From: Ypsolopha sequella
Lineage: Eukaryota; Arthropoda; Insecta; Lepidoptera; Ypsolophidae
Assembly (NCBI GenBank): GCA_934047225.1
Contig: OW204011.1
Location: 18,302,339 to 18,366,338 of the forward strand
Direction: 5' to 3'
DNA length: 64,000 bases
Shown here: one piece after another, positions 1 through 11,017 of the stretch
Position numbering within the stretch: the first letter of the stretch is position 1
How the letters are laid out: each line of letters begins with the position of its first letter
Position numbers and translations under genes: made by a program
Notes under the pieces: generated by a model
Told to the model about the DNA's origin: nothing
What the model saw: the letters and a program-made list of their open reading frames with translations, nothing else
Database searches by the model: none

Positions 1-3000
1 CATCACCTTACTTTGCATAACCCAGAGAAGAAAGAACAAGTCGAGAAACCCAGAGAACAAAGGGAGAAACCATTAGAAGATAAGAAAACTGAGGAGACCG
101 TCAACACTGCAGTACTGTCCGTCGCAGCGCCACTCACAGCCTATCTCAAGATCATTCCCGTTGAAGTTTACGGACCCGAGGGCTCTCAGAAGATACTGGC
201 ACTCTTGGACGAGGGATCAACCATCACTATGCTAAACAGTGATGTAGCCAGGAAGATAGGAGTCAGGGGTGAACCAGAGAGGCTGAGCATCAGCACCGTG
301 GGCGGCGGTAAAGTCACCACACTCAGTTCCCTACGAGTCGACTTGAAGATACGAGGACTTCATCGCAGCGACAAGAGAAACATCACCAACGTGAGAACTA
401 TAGAAGACTTGAAGCTGCCACTCCAGCAAGTCCAGAAAAAAGATATTGAAGCATGCAAACATCTCAAGCAGATAGAGAAACAGATCACCTTCGCACCTGA
501 AGCACCCAAGATGATCATTGGGCAAGACAACTGGGATCTTATCGTCAGCAGAAAGATAATCAAAGGAAGACCATCTCAACCTGTCGCCTCACAGACAAAC
601 CTCGGATGGGTACTCCATGGCGTTCACGCAGGCATCTCCGTTCCAGTTAACTTTGTCAATCACTGCATGGAAGAGAGAAGCGAAGATGAAATAGAGAAAA
701 TGATAAGGCATCACTTCAGCATCGACGCACTAGGAGTACAACCGAAACGACCGAGCACTGACCCAGAAGAGAAGGCTCTGATGATTCTGAACACAACCAC
801 AAGAAGACTTCAAGATGGAAGATTTGAAACGGGACTGCTGTGGGCCAGCAAAGAAGAAACACTACCGAACAATCACACCCACGCCCTGAGAAGACTGAAG
901 TCAATAGAAAAGAAGCTGAACCAAGACGAAGAAATTAAGACTCAATATCGACAGCAGATCCAACATCTCATTGACAGCGGATACGCCGAAGAAGCCCCTC
1001 CGCCAAAGGCAGAGAACAAGAGGACATTCTACTTACCGCACTTCGCCGTAACTCATCCAACAAAGAAGAAGATCAGAATTGTCTTCGACGCAGCGGCACG
1101 CTTCCAAGGAACATGTTTGAACTCCGCGCTGCTGTCAGGACCAGATCAGCTGCAATCCCTGTTCGGCGTCTTAGTTCGCTTCCGAGAAAAACCCATCGCA
1201 ATTATGGCAGACATCAAAGAGATGTTTCTACAGATCAAGATCAGAGAGGAAGATCGAGACAGCCTCAGATTCCTGTGGACAAATCAAAATGACAAAACAA
1301 AGGAATATCGAATGACTTCGGTGATCTTCGGAGCAACCTCATCGCCAGCAACTGCAATATTTGTCAAGAACAAAAACGCAATGGAATTCAGCGACAAATA
1401 CCCTGAAGCAAGCAGAGCAATCGTCAGAAATCACTACATGGACGACTATCTCCAGAGTTTCACCTCAAAAGAAGAAGCTGCAAGAATCGCCAAACAAGTC
1501 GATCACATCCACAAGAAGGCGGGTTTTCAACTCCGAGGATGGGCGAGCAACGAAAAGTCTCTTCTAGAACAAATAACCACAGAAGAAAACAAGACTGAAG
1601 TTAAGCTGACGCAAGAAACCGAAGAAAAAACTCTGGGGTTATTATGGAAGACAGAAGAAGACGCATTGGCTTTCAACGTCACTCTCAGGAACACTCCGAC
1701 AGACATCCTCAACGGTGAAAAGAAGCCAACGAAGAGACAAGTCATGAGCGCCGTGATGTCCACTTTTGATCCAATTGGTCTATTGGCACCGGTCCTAGTA
1801 CAAGGGAAGAAAATAGTACAGAAACTATGGAAGACTGGAATTGGATGGGATCAAGAAGTTGGAGACGAAATCATACCTGCGTGGAAGAATTATCTGGCAG
1901 AACTAACAAGACTTCGAACATTGAGAATCCCAAGAAGCCTAACGAAGACCGTCACCCATGGAGAGCTTCATACGTTCGTAGATGCCAGCGAGGAAGCATA
2001 CGCAGCCGCCGTATACTGGAGAACCACTGAAGAAGACGGCAGCATTAGAGTCGTGCTCATCGCAGGAAAAGCCAAGGTCACGCCAACGAAGCCAATTTCG
2101 GTCCCACGTCTTGAGCTGCAATCCGCTTTACTTGGCAGCAGGCTGGCCAGAAGCATAACCGAAGAAACAGACCTAGAAATAAAGAAGAAAGTTTTTTGGT
2201 CAGACTCCAGTACAGTACTACAATGGATCAAGACAGAGCCAAGAAAATTCAAGACCTTCGTGGCGCACAGATTGGCTGAAATAGAAGACCTTACCAAACC
2301 AGAAGAATGGAGATGGGTCCCTACTAAACAGAATCCAGCCGATGAAGCCACCCGTGGTGTTCCAAGAGATTTCGCCGAACAATCTGCGTGGTTTACCGGA
2401 CCATCCTTCCTGCAGACAACAGAGGAGAACTGGCCAATCAACAGATTCCAGAACAAGGTGGAGCCAACAGGAGAAGAGAAAATAGAAAGAGTAGCAACCG
2501 TTAATTGTCTACAACCGTCCACTCCAGATGAAGAGCGCTTCTCAACATGGAAGAAACTACTGAAAACCATGGCAAGAGTTCTCATGTTCATCGACATCTG
2601 CAGAAAGAAGAATATCATAATGGCCGCACATGAAGACAAGAACTGGAAACCCTATTCCAAAAAAGAGAAGAAGAAAAGGATCACGCAGCCCAAGAAAATG
2701 GAAGAAAAGAAATTTCTACCAATAGACGAGTCATACATAAGACGAGCAGAAATACTTTTAATAAAGAAGAGCCAAGAAGACTGCTTTAGCGAAGAAATCA
2801 ATCGCCTAAAGAAGAATCGACTACTGAAGAAATCAAGCAAACTCAGCAGATTCGAAGTCTATTTAGATGAGGAAGAAGTACTCCGAGTCAAAGGCCGCAT
2901 CGAAAAGGTTACTGGCGTACAAGACGCTGTGAAGAAACCCGCAGTGCTGGAAGGAAGACACAGAATCACACGCCTGATTATGGAAGATTATCATAGACGC

Positions 3001-4191
3001 TGTTACCACGGAAACCATGCGACGGTGATGAACGAACTACGGCAACGATACTACATCACAGGGATGAGATCCAGCATCAAAAAACTGATTTATCAATGCC
3101 AGTGGTGCCGTATGAAGAAAAACACACCGCAGAGACCACCGACGGGAGACCTACCAGGAGAACGACTACAACATCATCGACGACCATTTACATACGCCGC
3201 TGTCGACTACTTTGGGCCAATGAAGATCACCATAGGCCGACGAAATGAAAAACGCTGGGGCGTACTCTTCACTTGCCTCACTACAAGAGCAATACACTTA
3301 GAGCTGGCGCAAACACTCAGCACCAGTTCCATGATCATGGCACTGAGAAGGATGGCAGCAAGAAGAGGAACACCGGCTACACTCTACAGCGACAACGGAA
3401 CAAATTTCGTCGGAGCAGAACGTGAGCTGAAAGAAGAGTTCGAGAAGATGAAGAAAGAAGACCCAGAGCAGAAGATTCAAGGCCTAGGAATTCGCTGGAA
3501 ATTCGTACCGCCAGGAGCACCAAACATGGCAGGAGCATGGGAGCGAATGGTCAGAACAGTCAAGACTGCACTCTACGCTACGCTCAAAGAGAAGGCGCCA
3601 TCTGAAGAAACACTGCACACACTGCTCACTGAAATAGAGCACATGGTTAACTCCAGACCATTGACGAACGTGAGCACCGATCCAGCAGATGAAGAAAGCC
3701 TAACGCCAAACCACTTCCTCCTGGGACGATCAAACGGAGCACCAGTCATTGGAACATTCGACGACAAAGTAATGATTGGGAAAGCGGACTGGAGAACTGC
3801 GCAGCGTCTTGCAGACCACTTTTGGCACAGATGGATGAAGGAATACCTCCCAGAACTACTTCTACGTCGCGGAGGCCTCCGACAAGCTACAGCAGTCGCC
3901 GAAGGAGACATCGTACTCATCGCGGACGGAACGCTGCCAAGGAACCTGTGGCCTAGAGGAGAAGTAACGAAGACGGTACCAGGACCTGACGGAAGAACGA
4001 GAATCGTCGAAGTCCGAACAGCTGGCGGAACATTTAGGAGACCGGTGTCACGGATCATCGTGCTGGTTCCTGCATCGTCGCGACCGAAGGATGGTGCTGC
4101 GCACGGCGGGGAGACTGTTAGCGACGGGTGCAGCAAAGGTCAACTTCACACGCCCTCTGCAGGCAACGAAAAGGAACTAACGAAGAGTTAG
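1..4191 (+). CDS. BEL/Pao retrotransposon pol polyprotein, 5' partial
   Basis: The frame is open from base 1 to a TAG at 4189-4191, about 1,396 codons; gag and the start lie left of the window. In order I see a retropepsin-like motif LLDEGS (about 205-222), the Pao RT with MADIKEMF (about 1204) and YMDD (1435-1446), RNase H with FVDASEEAY (about 1972) and DSS (about 2206), an HHCC zinc-binding region (about 2990-3115), a DDE integrase core (VDYFGP about 3205, YSDNGTNF about 3388, GAWERM about 3535) and a C-terminal DUF5641-like region (about 3815-4065). This order of PR, RT, RNase H and integrase is typical of BEL/Pao. No internal stop or frameshift is seen and all catalytic motifs are present, so this part could be functional. 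It is followed directly by its 3' LTR. A second, broken copy of the same family lies on the minus strand between 22151 and 49887. Confidence 0.95.
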   Translation, partial: HHLTLHNPEKKEQVEKPREQREKPLEDKKTEETVNTAVLSVAAPLTAYLKIIPVEVYGPEGSQKILALLDEGSTITMLNSDVARKIGVRGEPERLSISTVGGGKVTTLSSLRVDLKIRGLHRSDKRNITNVRTIEDLKLPLQQVQKKDIEACKHLKQIEKQITFAPEAPKMIIGQDNWDLIVSRKIIKGRPSQPVASQTNLGWVLHGVHAGISVPVNFVNHCMEERSEDEIEKMIRHHFSIDALGVQPKRPSTDPEEKALMILNTTTRRLQDGRFETGLLWASKEETLPNNHTHALRRLKSIEKKLNQDEEIKTQYRQQIQHLIDSGYAEEAPPPKAENKRTFYLPHFAVTHPTKKKIRIVFDAAARFQGTCLNSALLSGPDQLQSLFGVLVRFREKPIAIMADIKEMFLQIKIREEDRDSLRFLWTNQNDKTKEYRMTSVIFGATSSPATAIFVKNKNAMEFSDKYPEASRAIVRNHYMDDYLQSFTSKEEAARIAKQVDHIHKKAGFQLRGWASNEKSLLEQITTEENKTEVKLTQETEEKTLGLLWKTEEDALAFNVTLRNTPTDILNGEKKPTKRQVMSAVMSTFDPIGLLAPVLVQGKKIVQKLWKTGIGWDQEVGDEIIPAWKNYLAELTRLRTLRIPRSLTKTVTHGELHTFVDASEEAYAAAVYWRTTEEDGSIRVVLIAGKAKVTPTKPISVPRLELQSALLGSRLARSITEETDLEIKKKVFWSDSSTVLQWIKTEPRKFKTFVAHRLAEIEDLTKPEEWRWVPTKQNPADEATRGVPRDFAEQSAWFTGPSFLQTTEENWPINRFQNKVEPTGEEKIERVATVNCLQPSTPDEERFSTWKKLLKTMARVLMFIDICRKKNIIMAAHEDKNWKPYSKKEKKKRITQPKKMEEKKFLPIDESYIRRAEILLIKKSQEDCFSEEINRLKKNRLLKKSSKLSRFEVYLDEEEVLRVKGRIEKVTGVQDAVKKPAVLEGRHRITRLIMEDYHRRCYHGNHATVMNELRQRYYITGMRSSIKKLIYQCQWCRMKKNTPQRPPTGDLPGERLQHHRRPFTYAAVDYFGPMKITIGRRNEKRWGVLFTCLTTRAIHLELAQTLSTSSMIMALRRMAARRGTPATLYSDNGTNFVGAERELKEEFEKMKKEDPEQKIQGLGIRWKFVPPGAPNMAGAWERMVRTVKTALYATLKEKAPSEETLHTLLTEIEHMVNSRPLTNVSTDPADEESLTPNHFLLGRSNGAPVIGTFDDKVMIGKADWRTAQRLADHFWHRWMKEYLPELLLRRGGLRQATAVAEGDIVLIADGTLPRNLWPRGEVTKTVPGPDGRTRIVEVRTAGGTFRRPVSRIIVLVPASSRPKDGAAHGGETVSDGCSKGQLHTPSAGNEKELTKS

Positions 4192-4195
4192 GGTA

Positions 4196-4567
4196 TGCTA
4201 GCGCGGCGTTACCGTACAGACACAACAAAATGTTTTTCGCGTTTTTAACATAAAAATAATGAGTTTAGAACAAATAAATAAATGTAAATAGATTAAGAAT
4301 ATCATACAGAATTAGGGAAAAATATTGTATTATGTCTAGCTATAGGAATGAATAAATTATGACGAGTTTTCTTAATAAAAACCTAAGACAAGGATGCACA
4401 CATATGTAAGAAAGAAATAGATATAAGATTAGTGCCGTGTGCAAAACGGCAAGTATATAAGGCGGGCCTAACCCGTGGTTTGTCATTCAGTACTCAGAAT
4501 TACAAGAAGAACAATAAGAAAATAAAAGAAGAAAAATCTAAAAGAAGTTTCAATACAGTCCACTACA
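4196..4567 (+). repeat. 3' LTR of the plus-strand Pao element
   Basis: The segment begins a few bases after the pol stop codon, with a TG at 4196, and ends in CCACTACA at 4567. The same sequence is found reversed at 22151-24207 (3' LTR of the minus Pao copy), and its last 90 bases or so at 49795-49887. The right edge is sharp, because sequence 4568 onward continues the non-LTR element as found intact at 13277 and 16502. The left edge is approximate, since the homology with other LTRs starts slightly earlier, inside the stop codon region. Confidence 0.85.
4454..4460 (+). promoter_or_regulatory. TATA box of the Pao LTR
   Basis: TATATAA is followed about 25-30 bases later by TCATTCAGT, which fits an insect initiator element. 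The same TATA box and initiator are kept in the reversed 3' LTR copy near 22230-22265. A promoter here is inference from position and motif. Confidence 0.5.
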
Positions 4568-7218
4568 CTTACCATATTATACACACTTATATAACTACAG
4601 GCAGAATAAAAAAGGAGGCGGAGTATCAATATTTATCCATAACAGTATTAAATATGAACTATCAGAGGAACTATATTCTAAGGGTAACCACTATCTTTGG
4701 ATCTACTTACCTAAGTTTTCACTTAACGTTGGAGCTATCTACAAACCTGGACGAACGAATAATCAACAATTTCTGGAACAATACTCACTGCAACTAGAGC
4801 AAAGAAAGAAGGGGATAGTTCTTGGTGATTTTAACATAGACTTACTCACCTCAGATGCCAATACTAAAGACTACATAAGTACACTGCAGGAAACTGGCTA
4901 CAATATAGTTAATAAAATCAACACAAAATACTGTACACGGGAAACTGCTAAGACAAAAACTATCTTGGACCATGTTTGCTGTAGTCTGGATGATAGGAAT
5001 ATCCACTTTACTGTAATTGAGTCATCGATGTCAGACCACAAACAGATATATGTCGAACTAACGAAGTATAAACCTACTCACCTAGAACGTGTGCATTACG
5101 TAACAATCGACTACGCCTCTTTGTATAAAAGCACTGCTGGAGCAATCTGTTCGGAAAAAGCTGATAACTATGAGACCTTGGAACTATTTATTAAAGATCA
5201 GATATCAAAAAACAAAATCAACAAAATGAAAATATTGAATCCACCTCGCCAGGATTGGATTAATAAAGATATAATACATGGAATCTATGAACGGAATATC
5301 CTATGGTCACAACTTAAAAAAGACTCGAAAAACGCCAAACTCAAAGATGATTTCATAAAAAGGAGAAACAAGGTTACAGAACTGATCCATAAATCGAAGA
5401 GAAACCACTACCTCAAGGCCTTCAAAGTTTGTAAAAAAAACCCTAAAACGACGTGGAAACTTATTAACTCACTTGCCAACAATAAAATAAAAACCAATTG
5501 CGCTCCCCCAAAACTTTTAATTGACTCAAAATCTGTTACAGACGGAACTGAGATATGTGAACATTTTAATGAATTTTTCTCCAACATAGGTACAATACTA
5601 GCAAATAAAATTCCCAAAAAATACAACTACAATAAAATAAACACACTAACTTACATTAAACACCCACCTGACAAACAACTATCGGAATTAAGACCATGTA
5701 CAATAGGAGAAATTAAAAAGATTATAAATGACCTTGATGCCAACACCAGCACCGGTATTGATGGAGTTAGCACCAAAGTTATTCAGTGTATGAAGAGTGT
5801 TATAGTTAAGGATCTAACTAATTGTATTAATAAATGCCTAGCCACTGGCGTATTCCCTGACAGTCTGAAAATAGCTAAAGTCAGCCCCGTCCACAAATCA
5901 GGTTCAACCGCAGACCCCGAACATTACCGACCAATATCAGGTCTTCCAGTGATGTCCAAAATAATGGAAAAAGCAATATATAATCGTTTAAATGAACACC
6001 TCACAGACTTAAACTTTATATTTGAACACCAATATGGCTTTCGATCTAAATCCAACACATTATCAGCTACAATTGACTTAATAACAAAAATTAAAACTAA
6101 TATTGATAAAAAAAACATAGCCTTGGGAATTTTTATAGATTTAAAAAAAGCTTTTGATACGGTGAGCCATTATCTACTTCTACAAAAGCTTCACAACATT
6201 GGCATCACTGGACCGGCATATGAAATGTTTGTGTCATATCTTAAAGACAGGCAACAGATTGTAAAAATGGGTGACTATGAAAGCAAACCCTCTAGAATTA
6301 CCTGTGGAATTCCTCAAGGATCAATTTTGGGCCCCTTGCTTTTTCTAATTTATGTTAACAATATATCAAAAGTAGGTATAAAGGGCCATATTACCTTGTA
6401 CGCAGATGACACTTGCCTTTTTTATTTTGGTCATGATATCCTTGAAATCACAAAACAAGCACAAGAGGATCTAAATACATATAACAGGTGGTGCCAATAC
6501 AACCTACTAACTATAAATACAAAAAAAAACATCATACATGATATTTTCAGCAAAAAATAAAAAAATTAAAGATTTTCCTCCACTTACCATTAATAACGAA
6601 ACTTTGCATCAATCACGTGAAGTAAAATATCTCGGTCTTATATTAGATGATCGATTGACATTCAGGGCACACATTGAACATGTGCGTTCTAAAATAACAT
6701 CTCTTACTGGAGCTTTACACAGAATGGTACATTGTGTACCAAGGGAAATACGCTATACACTGTATAACACCCTGGTGAAATCAAAACTAGACTATCTTAT
6801 TGAAATATGGGGCTGTGCTGCAGAATCTAACCTTAAACACCTTCAAACTACACAAAATAAACTTATAAAGTTTCTTCTACAGTTTGAATACTTAACACCT
6901 ACACGTACATTATATAAAAAGACCAAATTATTCAATCTTAAACAAATATACACATATAATACTTGTATCCTTATACGAAAAATTCTAAAAAAACAAATTC
7001 ATACAGAAATTAACCTGGAGAAAAGAACATTTAAACATAATCTCAGAAGAAAAAATATATTAAAATCACATTGTCCAAGGACTGAGTATGGAAAAAGAAA
7101 TTTACTATATGGTGGAGTGCAACTTTATAACAAATTACCAAATAAAATAAAAGAATGTGAATTGATATCTACTTTTAAAACTAAGCTCAAAACTTACATT
7201 GCAACAAACGTGTTTTAA
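4568..7218 (+). pseudogene. Endonuclease-reverse transcriptase, 5' lost and frameshifted
   Basis: This is the coding part of copy 1. It lacks the first 76 or so codons of the endonuclease but keeps VLGDFNIDLL, DHVCCSL and SSMSDHK, which are the GDFN and SDH motifs of APE-like endonucleases. The RT follows, with FIDLKKAFDTVSH, GIPQGSILGPL and YADDT. An extra A in the A run near 6531 (nine against eight in the other copies) shifts the frame, so the protein reads as 4568-6560 and then 6538-7218. It makes no ORF1. The RT resembles the jockey/CR1 group. Confidence 0.9.
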
Positions 7219-7342
7219 AGTAAAATATTACCTACCAACATATGTACACTGTCGACAAATCATAGAATAAACTAAATGTTATCTAAGCAAAATCTCATTT
7301 TAAGTGAACTATGTTCTTATGAGAATAAAGATCATTAACCAT
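4568..7342 (+). mobile_element. Non-LTR element family X, copy 1, interrupted by Pao
   Basis: The sequence is nearly identical to copies at 13277-16269 and 16502-19493, but starts about 230 bases in, exactly where the Pao LTR ends. Its loss of the 5' part is therefore best explained by Pao inserting into it, with the missing piece left of the window. The 3' end, at GATCATTAACCAT, is shared by all three copies. Confidence 0.88.
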
Positions 7343-7588
7343 TATTTATATTTACAATTTGATTGATTGTTATGTAAACATTCATAGCTGTGGCCAGTAA
7401 TACTTAGACCCTTCCTACTCTTTGTGTTGTATGGTGAGTGTATGTGCATAGCCTTAGTTTTATTTATATTTACAATTTGATTGATTGTTATGTAAACATT
7501 CATAGCTGTGGCCAGTAATACTTAGACCCTTCCTACTCTTTGTGTTGTATGGTGAGTGTATGTGCATAGCCTTAGTTTTATTTATATT
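7343..7588. repeat. 118-bp tandem unit, two copies
   Basis: Two direct copies with a period of 118 bp (TACAATTTGATTG begins at 7353 and 7471). Read on the minus strand, the unit is coding sequence of the old RT element, just after its YADD motif (NKTKAMHIHSPY and onward). It is therefore a tandem duplication inside that element. The same pairs flank every copy of the plus-strand non-LTR element. Confidence 0.85.
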
Positions 7589-7948
7589 CAAAATAATGCC
7601 ATTGTCATGGGCCCATTTTGTTATGTTATTAAATACCTCTTGACATTTTTGGTGCATGATTTTCAAATCTGTATCTGCTAAAACAATGCACATATCGTCA
7701 GCATACATATATACATTGCAGTTTTGTATGACATTAGCGACGCTATTTACATGCATTAAATAACCTACTGGACCGTATACGGAGCCGGTTGGGACACCAT
7801 ATTTTATATCAACTTTGTTACCATAATTTCCATCTACAACAGTCATCATTTTTCTGTTTTCCAAGTAACTGCGAAACCATTTGTTTATCGGACCCCTAAT
7901 TCCACACTCATCCATGGCACGGAGCAATAGTTCGTGATCTAGCGTGTC
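7460..7948 (-). pseudogene. Old minus-strand RT element, central RT part (copy 1)
   Basis: Minus-strand frame with DTLDHELLLRAMDECGIRG, YGVPTGSVYGPVGYL and YMYADDMC, the palm motifs of a jockey/CR1-like RT. The protein is cut on its N-terminal side by an LTR element at 7954-11213; the preceding residues (ending IDYKKAF) continue at 11219. On its C-terminal side it runs into the 118-bp units and then into the plus-strand element. The C-terminal part of this copy is not in the window. It is identical over 155 residues to the second copy at 19607-20095. Confidence 0.85.
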
Positions 7949-7953
7949 AAAGG

Positions 7954-8149
7954 TGTTGATGATTAGGGTCTTCTTTCAAATCTAAAATACTTTGTTTTTG
8001 TCCAAATACTTTAATCTATAAGGATTCAGTATAAAAATACTAAGTATGAACGACGACGTCAGTCACTGTATGCGTCACACGGCTAAGTGGCGATACAGGG
8101 GCGCGGGCGCAGGGAGATCCCGATGCGTTCCGTATTTGTTATCTCAACA
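7954..8149 (-). repeat. 3' LTR of the deleted Pao element
   Basis: 196 bp, TG to CA, followed (minus-strand sense: preceded) by a purine-rich tract at about 8151-8166 that fits the polypurine tract. One substitution separates it from the solo LTR at 20101-20296. Confidence 0.9.
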
Positions 8150-8188
8150 ATCTCCGCCTCCTTGAAAGTGATGAAAGTTCTGTTCTTC

Positions 8189-8455
8189 TTAGAGAATGTC
8201 GATAAGCGGGCAAATTCGGTTGATTGCTCGCCGTATGATTCCTTTGCTTGTCTTGATGTCTGCTACGTGACATGCACCATCAGATCCCTTGTAAACGCTA
8301 GTAATTCTTCCTAATGGCCACTTCATAGGCGGGCTACATTCATCTTTAATAAGAACCAATTGATTCGGTTTGATGTCAGGTTGTCTGTTCTGCCATTTAG
8401 TCCGCTGCTGCAGCTCGCAGATATATTCACGGCTCCATCTGCTCCTAACAACAAA
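8189..8455 (-). pseudogene. Pao pol C-terminal remnant (DUF5641-like)
   Basis: On the minus strand, in the frame after the end of gag-protease, the sequence reads WSREYICELQQRTKW, then KPNQLVLIKDE and PPMKWPLGRI, to a TAA at 8189-8191. This is the integrase C-terminal (DUF5641) region of Pao elements. It is joined directly to the protease about 8450, out of frame, so the deletion removed everything between protease and this tail, and the gag-protease frame then reads 44 or so meaningless codons before its stop. Confidence 0.75.
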
Positions 8456-10125
8456 TCAATTTTCGATGGTATGTGATAGGTACAATCAGCAAGAGTTAAA
8501 TTTTTTGGCAACTTGATTTTCGATACATCCACTTCATGACTTGGAAGTGAACTGGTTATATCATTGATAACAAATGCATTGACTGACGTGCTAAACGCAT
8601 TTGTGCGCGACTGTACTTTGATATTACAGCGCTGTAATGCTTCAAACGATATACTGTTTATTCCTGTTACGCAAACTGAGTTCACGTTTTCAGTCTGGAC
8701 ACACAGTTTATTTTTTAGATCCTGACTACAAAAAGACGATTGTGACCCGCAATCAAGCAAACAGCGTGCTTCAACAAAATCATTTGAATTAGTACATGAT
8801 ACCTTGACAATAGCTGTCGATAATAAAACTTGATTAGAAATGCAAGTTGATAATGAAATCGGACTAGAAACCAATTGCTTGTTCTCGCCAGTCCGTTTCT
8901 CAAAATGTAAAAGCGAATTGTGTTTGTGTTTACATAATTTGCAAGATGAAGACTTACATTGAGGGGCTAAATGTCCGCTACGGAGACAGTTGATACAATG
9001 CCTATTTTTCACGACCAAATTGAATCTGTCTGCCGGTGACATCGCCAAAAATTTTTCGCAATAATAAATTAAATGCTCACCATTACACACAAAACACTTG
9101 TTGTTTTTGTCACTCTCACAAGTAGCAGCAACAAACGACCTTTGTTGTTTATTTATGCGCTTAAATTGCATCAGCTGCGGCTGTTGCTGCGATGGCTGCT
9201 GCTCAAAACTCGGCTTGCTGCTACTTGCTGCTGTCGCCTCGAGAACATCCGCTCTCATACGCAAAAATGTATAGAAATTTTCCAAGTTAGGTACGTCAGA
9301 TAAAGACCCTTTATATTCTTCCCATTTTGTGCTAGTAACACTATCCAACTTGGCCGAGAATAAAAATATAATCAGAATATCCCAATTCTCAGTTTTTTCA
9401 CCTAGAGTATTTAAGGCTCTTAAATGTTTCGCAATATGATCGGCTAAAATGCGCAGAGAAAAATCTCCACTGGTGTTCGGTGCGTCGAGCAAAGCCTTAA
9501 GGTGAGTAAACACTAGCTTACGCTTATCATTAAAACGATCGCACAGAAGTTTCCAGGCGACTTCATAGTTACGGCTCGATATTTCTAAACTTGCGATCAC
9601 AGACGCTGCGGAACCGGTAATTGCACCTTTCAAATATTGATACTTATTAATACTTGCAACTGATTCATTATTGTGAATCAACGAAGAAAACGTATCGTGA
9701 AATTCCAACCAATTTGATCCGTCACCCGAAAAATTAGGAATTTTAATTTGGGGTAACTTAATATTAGTATTTTGTACATTTGTGTTCAAACATGAGCTTT
9801 GTACGTCCGCCTCAACCCTACTATTGTACATTTCTATCATATCTTGAGCCTCAGCAATACATGTATAAAACCTATTCTCACTAGCTTCCCTCTCGACCTG
9901 ATTTTCGGAACTTTCCTGCTTAATTTCTATGCTAGTTTGGATTAAATCATACTCCTCGAATAGCTTTTCTAACTTTTTCAATCGTGTTTTTGTTTCATGA
10001 CATTTTAACTTTGTAATAATAGTACATAACTTTAATTCCTCTAAATATTTCTCAAACGTAGTTAACCTTCCTTTTATAGAAGCCCTTTTAGCCTTTAATT
10101 CTCTAGACTCATCTGTGCCAGTCAT
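8323..10125 (-). CDS. Pao gag-protease protein
   Basis: A 600-codon minus-strand frame starting at ATG 10125. The N-terminal 110 residues are lysine- and glutamate-rich and probably coiled coil. A gag core of the DUF1759 type follows, with KLPQIKIPNFSGDGSNWLEF. A cysteine-rich region with CFVCNGEHLIYYC and CINCLRSGHLAPQC gives two CCHC zinc knuckles, with a third degenerate one (CKLCKHKHNSLLH). Next comes a retropepsin-like domain with CLLDCGSQSSFC. The last 40 or so residues are out-of-frame readthrough of the DUF5641 remnant. RT, RNase H and integrase are absent. The gag part is intact and could still package RNA. Confidence 0.88.
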   Translation of the reverse strand: MTGTDESRELKAKRASIKGRLTTFEKYLEELKLCTIITKLKCHETKTRLKKLEKLFEEYDLIQTSIEIKQESSENQVEREASENRFYTCIAEAQDMIEMYNSRVEADVQSSCLNTNVQNTNIKLPQIKIPNFSGDGSNWLEFHDTFSSLIHNNESVASINKYQYLKGAITGSAASVIASLEISSRNYEVAWKLLCDRFNDKRKLVFTHLKALLDAPNTSGDFSLRILADHIAKHLRALNTLGEKTENWDILIIFLFSAKLDSVTSTKWEEYKGSLSDVPNLENFYTFLRMRADVLEATAASSSKPSFEQQPSQQQPQLMQFKRINKQQRSFVAATCESDKNNKCFVCNGEHLIYYCEKFLAMSPADRFNLVVKNRHCINCLRSGHLAPQCKSSSCKLCKHKHNSLLHFEKRTGENKQLVSSPISLSTCISNQVLLSTAIVKVSCTNSNDFVEARCLLDCGSQSSFCSQDLKNKLCVQTENVNSVCVTGINSISFEALQRCNIKVQSRTNAFSTSVNAFVINDITSSLPSHEVDVSKIKLPKNLTLADCTYHIPSKIDLLLGADGAVNISASCSSGLNGRTDNLTSNRINWFLLKMNVARL

Positions 10126-11000
10126 TGCAATGAAGACAAAAATTCAAGTTTATAAATACCTTTACTCAAAGCAAACCTTTCAAAGCAGTTGTGACGTCGA
10201 GCGATAACAATAGTAGACAGGTCACCGGCCGATCGTAGATTCTGAGATCGTAGATAAGAGTGCAATTTATCAGGTTTAGGTCCTAAATGCGCTTGCACTC
10301 GTCTTAGCAACCTGGAATTGAGATGAGTTGCAATTAAATTCACTTTTAAAAACTATTTCACTGTTTAGGTTCGGGGAAAGTTGTAGGTAGGTATTTTTAT
10401 ATGTCTTTAAAACTGCAATAGCAATAATGAATTTATAGCTATGAAATGTTTAAACTAAATGGATTAATGGATCTGCGATACGGCTGCAAAATGGTAGCAA
10501 GCCGATTGAAAAAAAACAAGCTTATTTAATTGCAGTAAAATATAAAAATAGTAGGTACCTAGTTAGGTTATATAGACACGAGAAGATATTTTAGCATTGG
10601 AATGCGGAAAATAGTTTCAATGATGCTTTGTTCATTTCCCAATAAATATGAAAACTATGTTTTGCTAATATTTATGTAATAAAAATAATATTTGTAGCTT
10701 GACTTAGCCAGAGAACTCAGCACAAAGCGCGGTTTCAATGGATATGCCTTTGCGATAAAAAAACAAGAATTATTTTTGAACTCAAGCAAGCTAGACGATT
10801 AAATACGTTTAAAGGATATAGGAATCAGCTAAGGAACGAGCAAACCTCCACTTCAGAAGCCAACTTCACTATCACACACTGCAAATCCTGTAATTCTTTT
10901 GTCCCAAATCCAATATTCGCCGTTGCCGGTCCAAAGGTCGTGGCAAAGTTGTCCAAACGATAAACCCGTAGACGTGTCGATTGCAAATTCGTGTTCTTCT
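10126..11000 (-). other. Leader region of the deleted Pao element
   Basis: Sequence between the primer binding site and the gag ATG. It holds no long frame apart from a 73-codon one (10122-10343) that is probably chance. The region probably carries the packaging signal; that is inference from position. Confidence 0.5.
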
Positions 11001-11013
11001 GTTACGGTCGCCA
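11001..11013 (-). other. Probable primer binding site
   Basis: On the minus strand TGGCGACCGTAAC lies four bases inside the 5' LTR. TGGCGACCGTGAC-type sites are known in insect LTR elements that prime with the 3' end of a host tRNA, reported as tRNA-Arg in the mdg1/412 group. The tRNA is inferred from memory of that group. Confidence 0.55.
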
Positions 11014-11017
11014 AATA

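Noticed and set aside
1968..2639. 223-codon frame antisense to Pao RNase H, also 3573-4136
   Set aside because: Shadow of the conserved pol frame.
4432..4797. 121-codon frame across the Pao LTR end
   Set aside because: It joins LTR and non-LTR sequence in a frame that is not the endonuclease frame.
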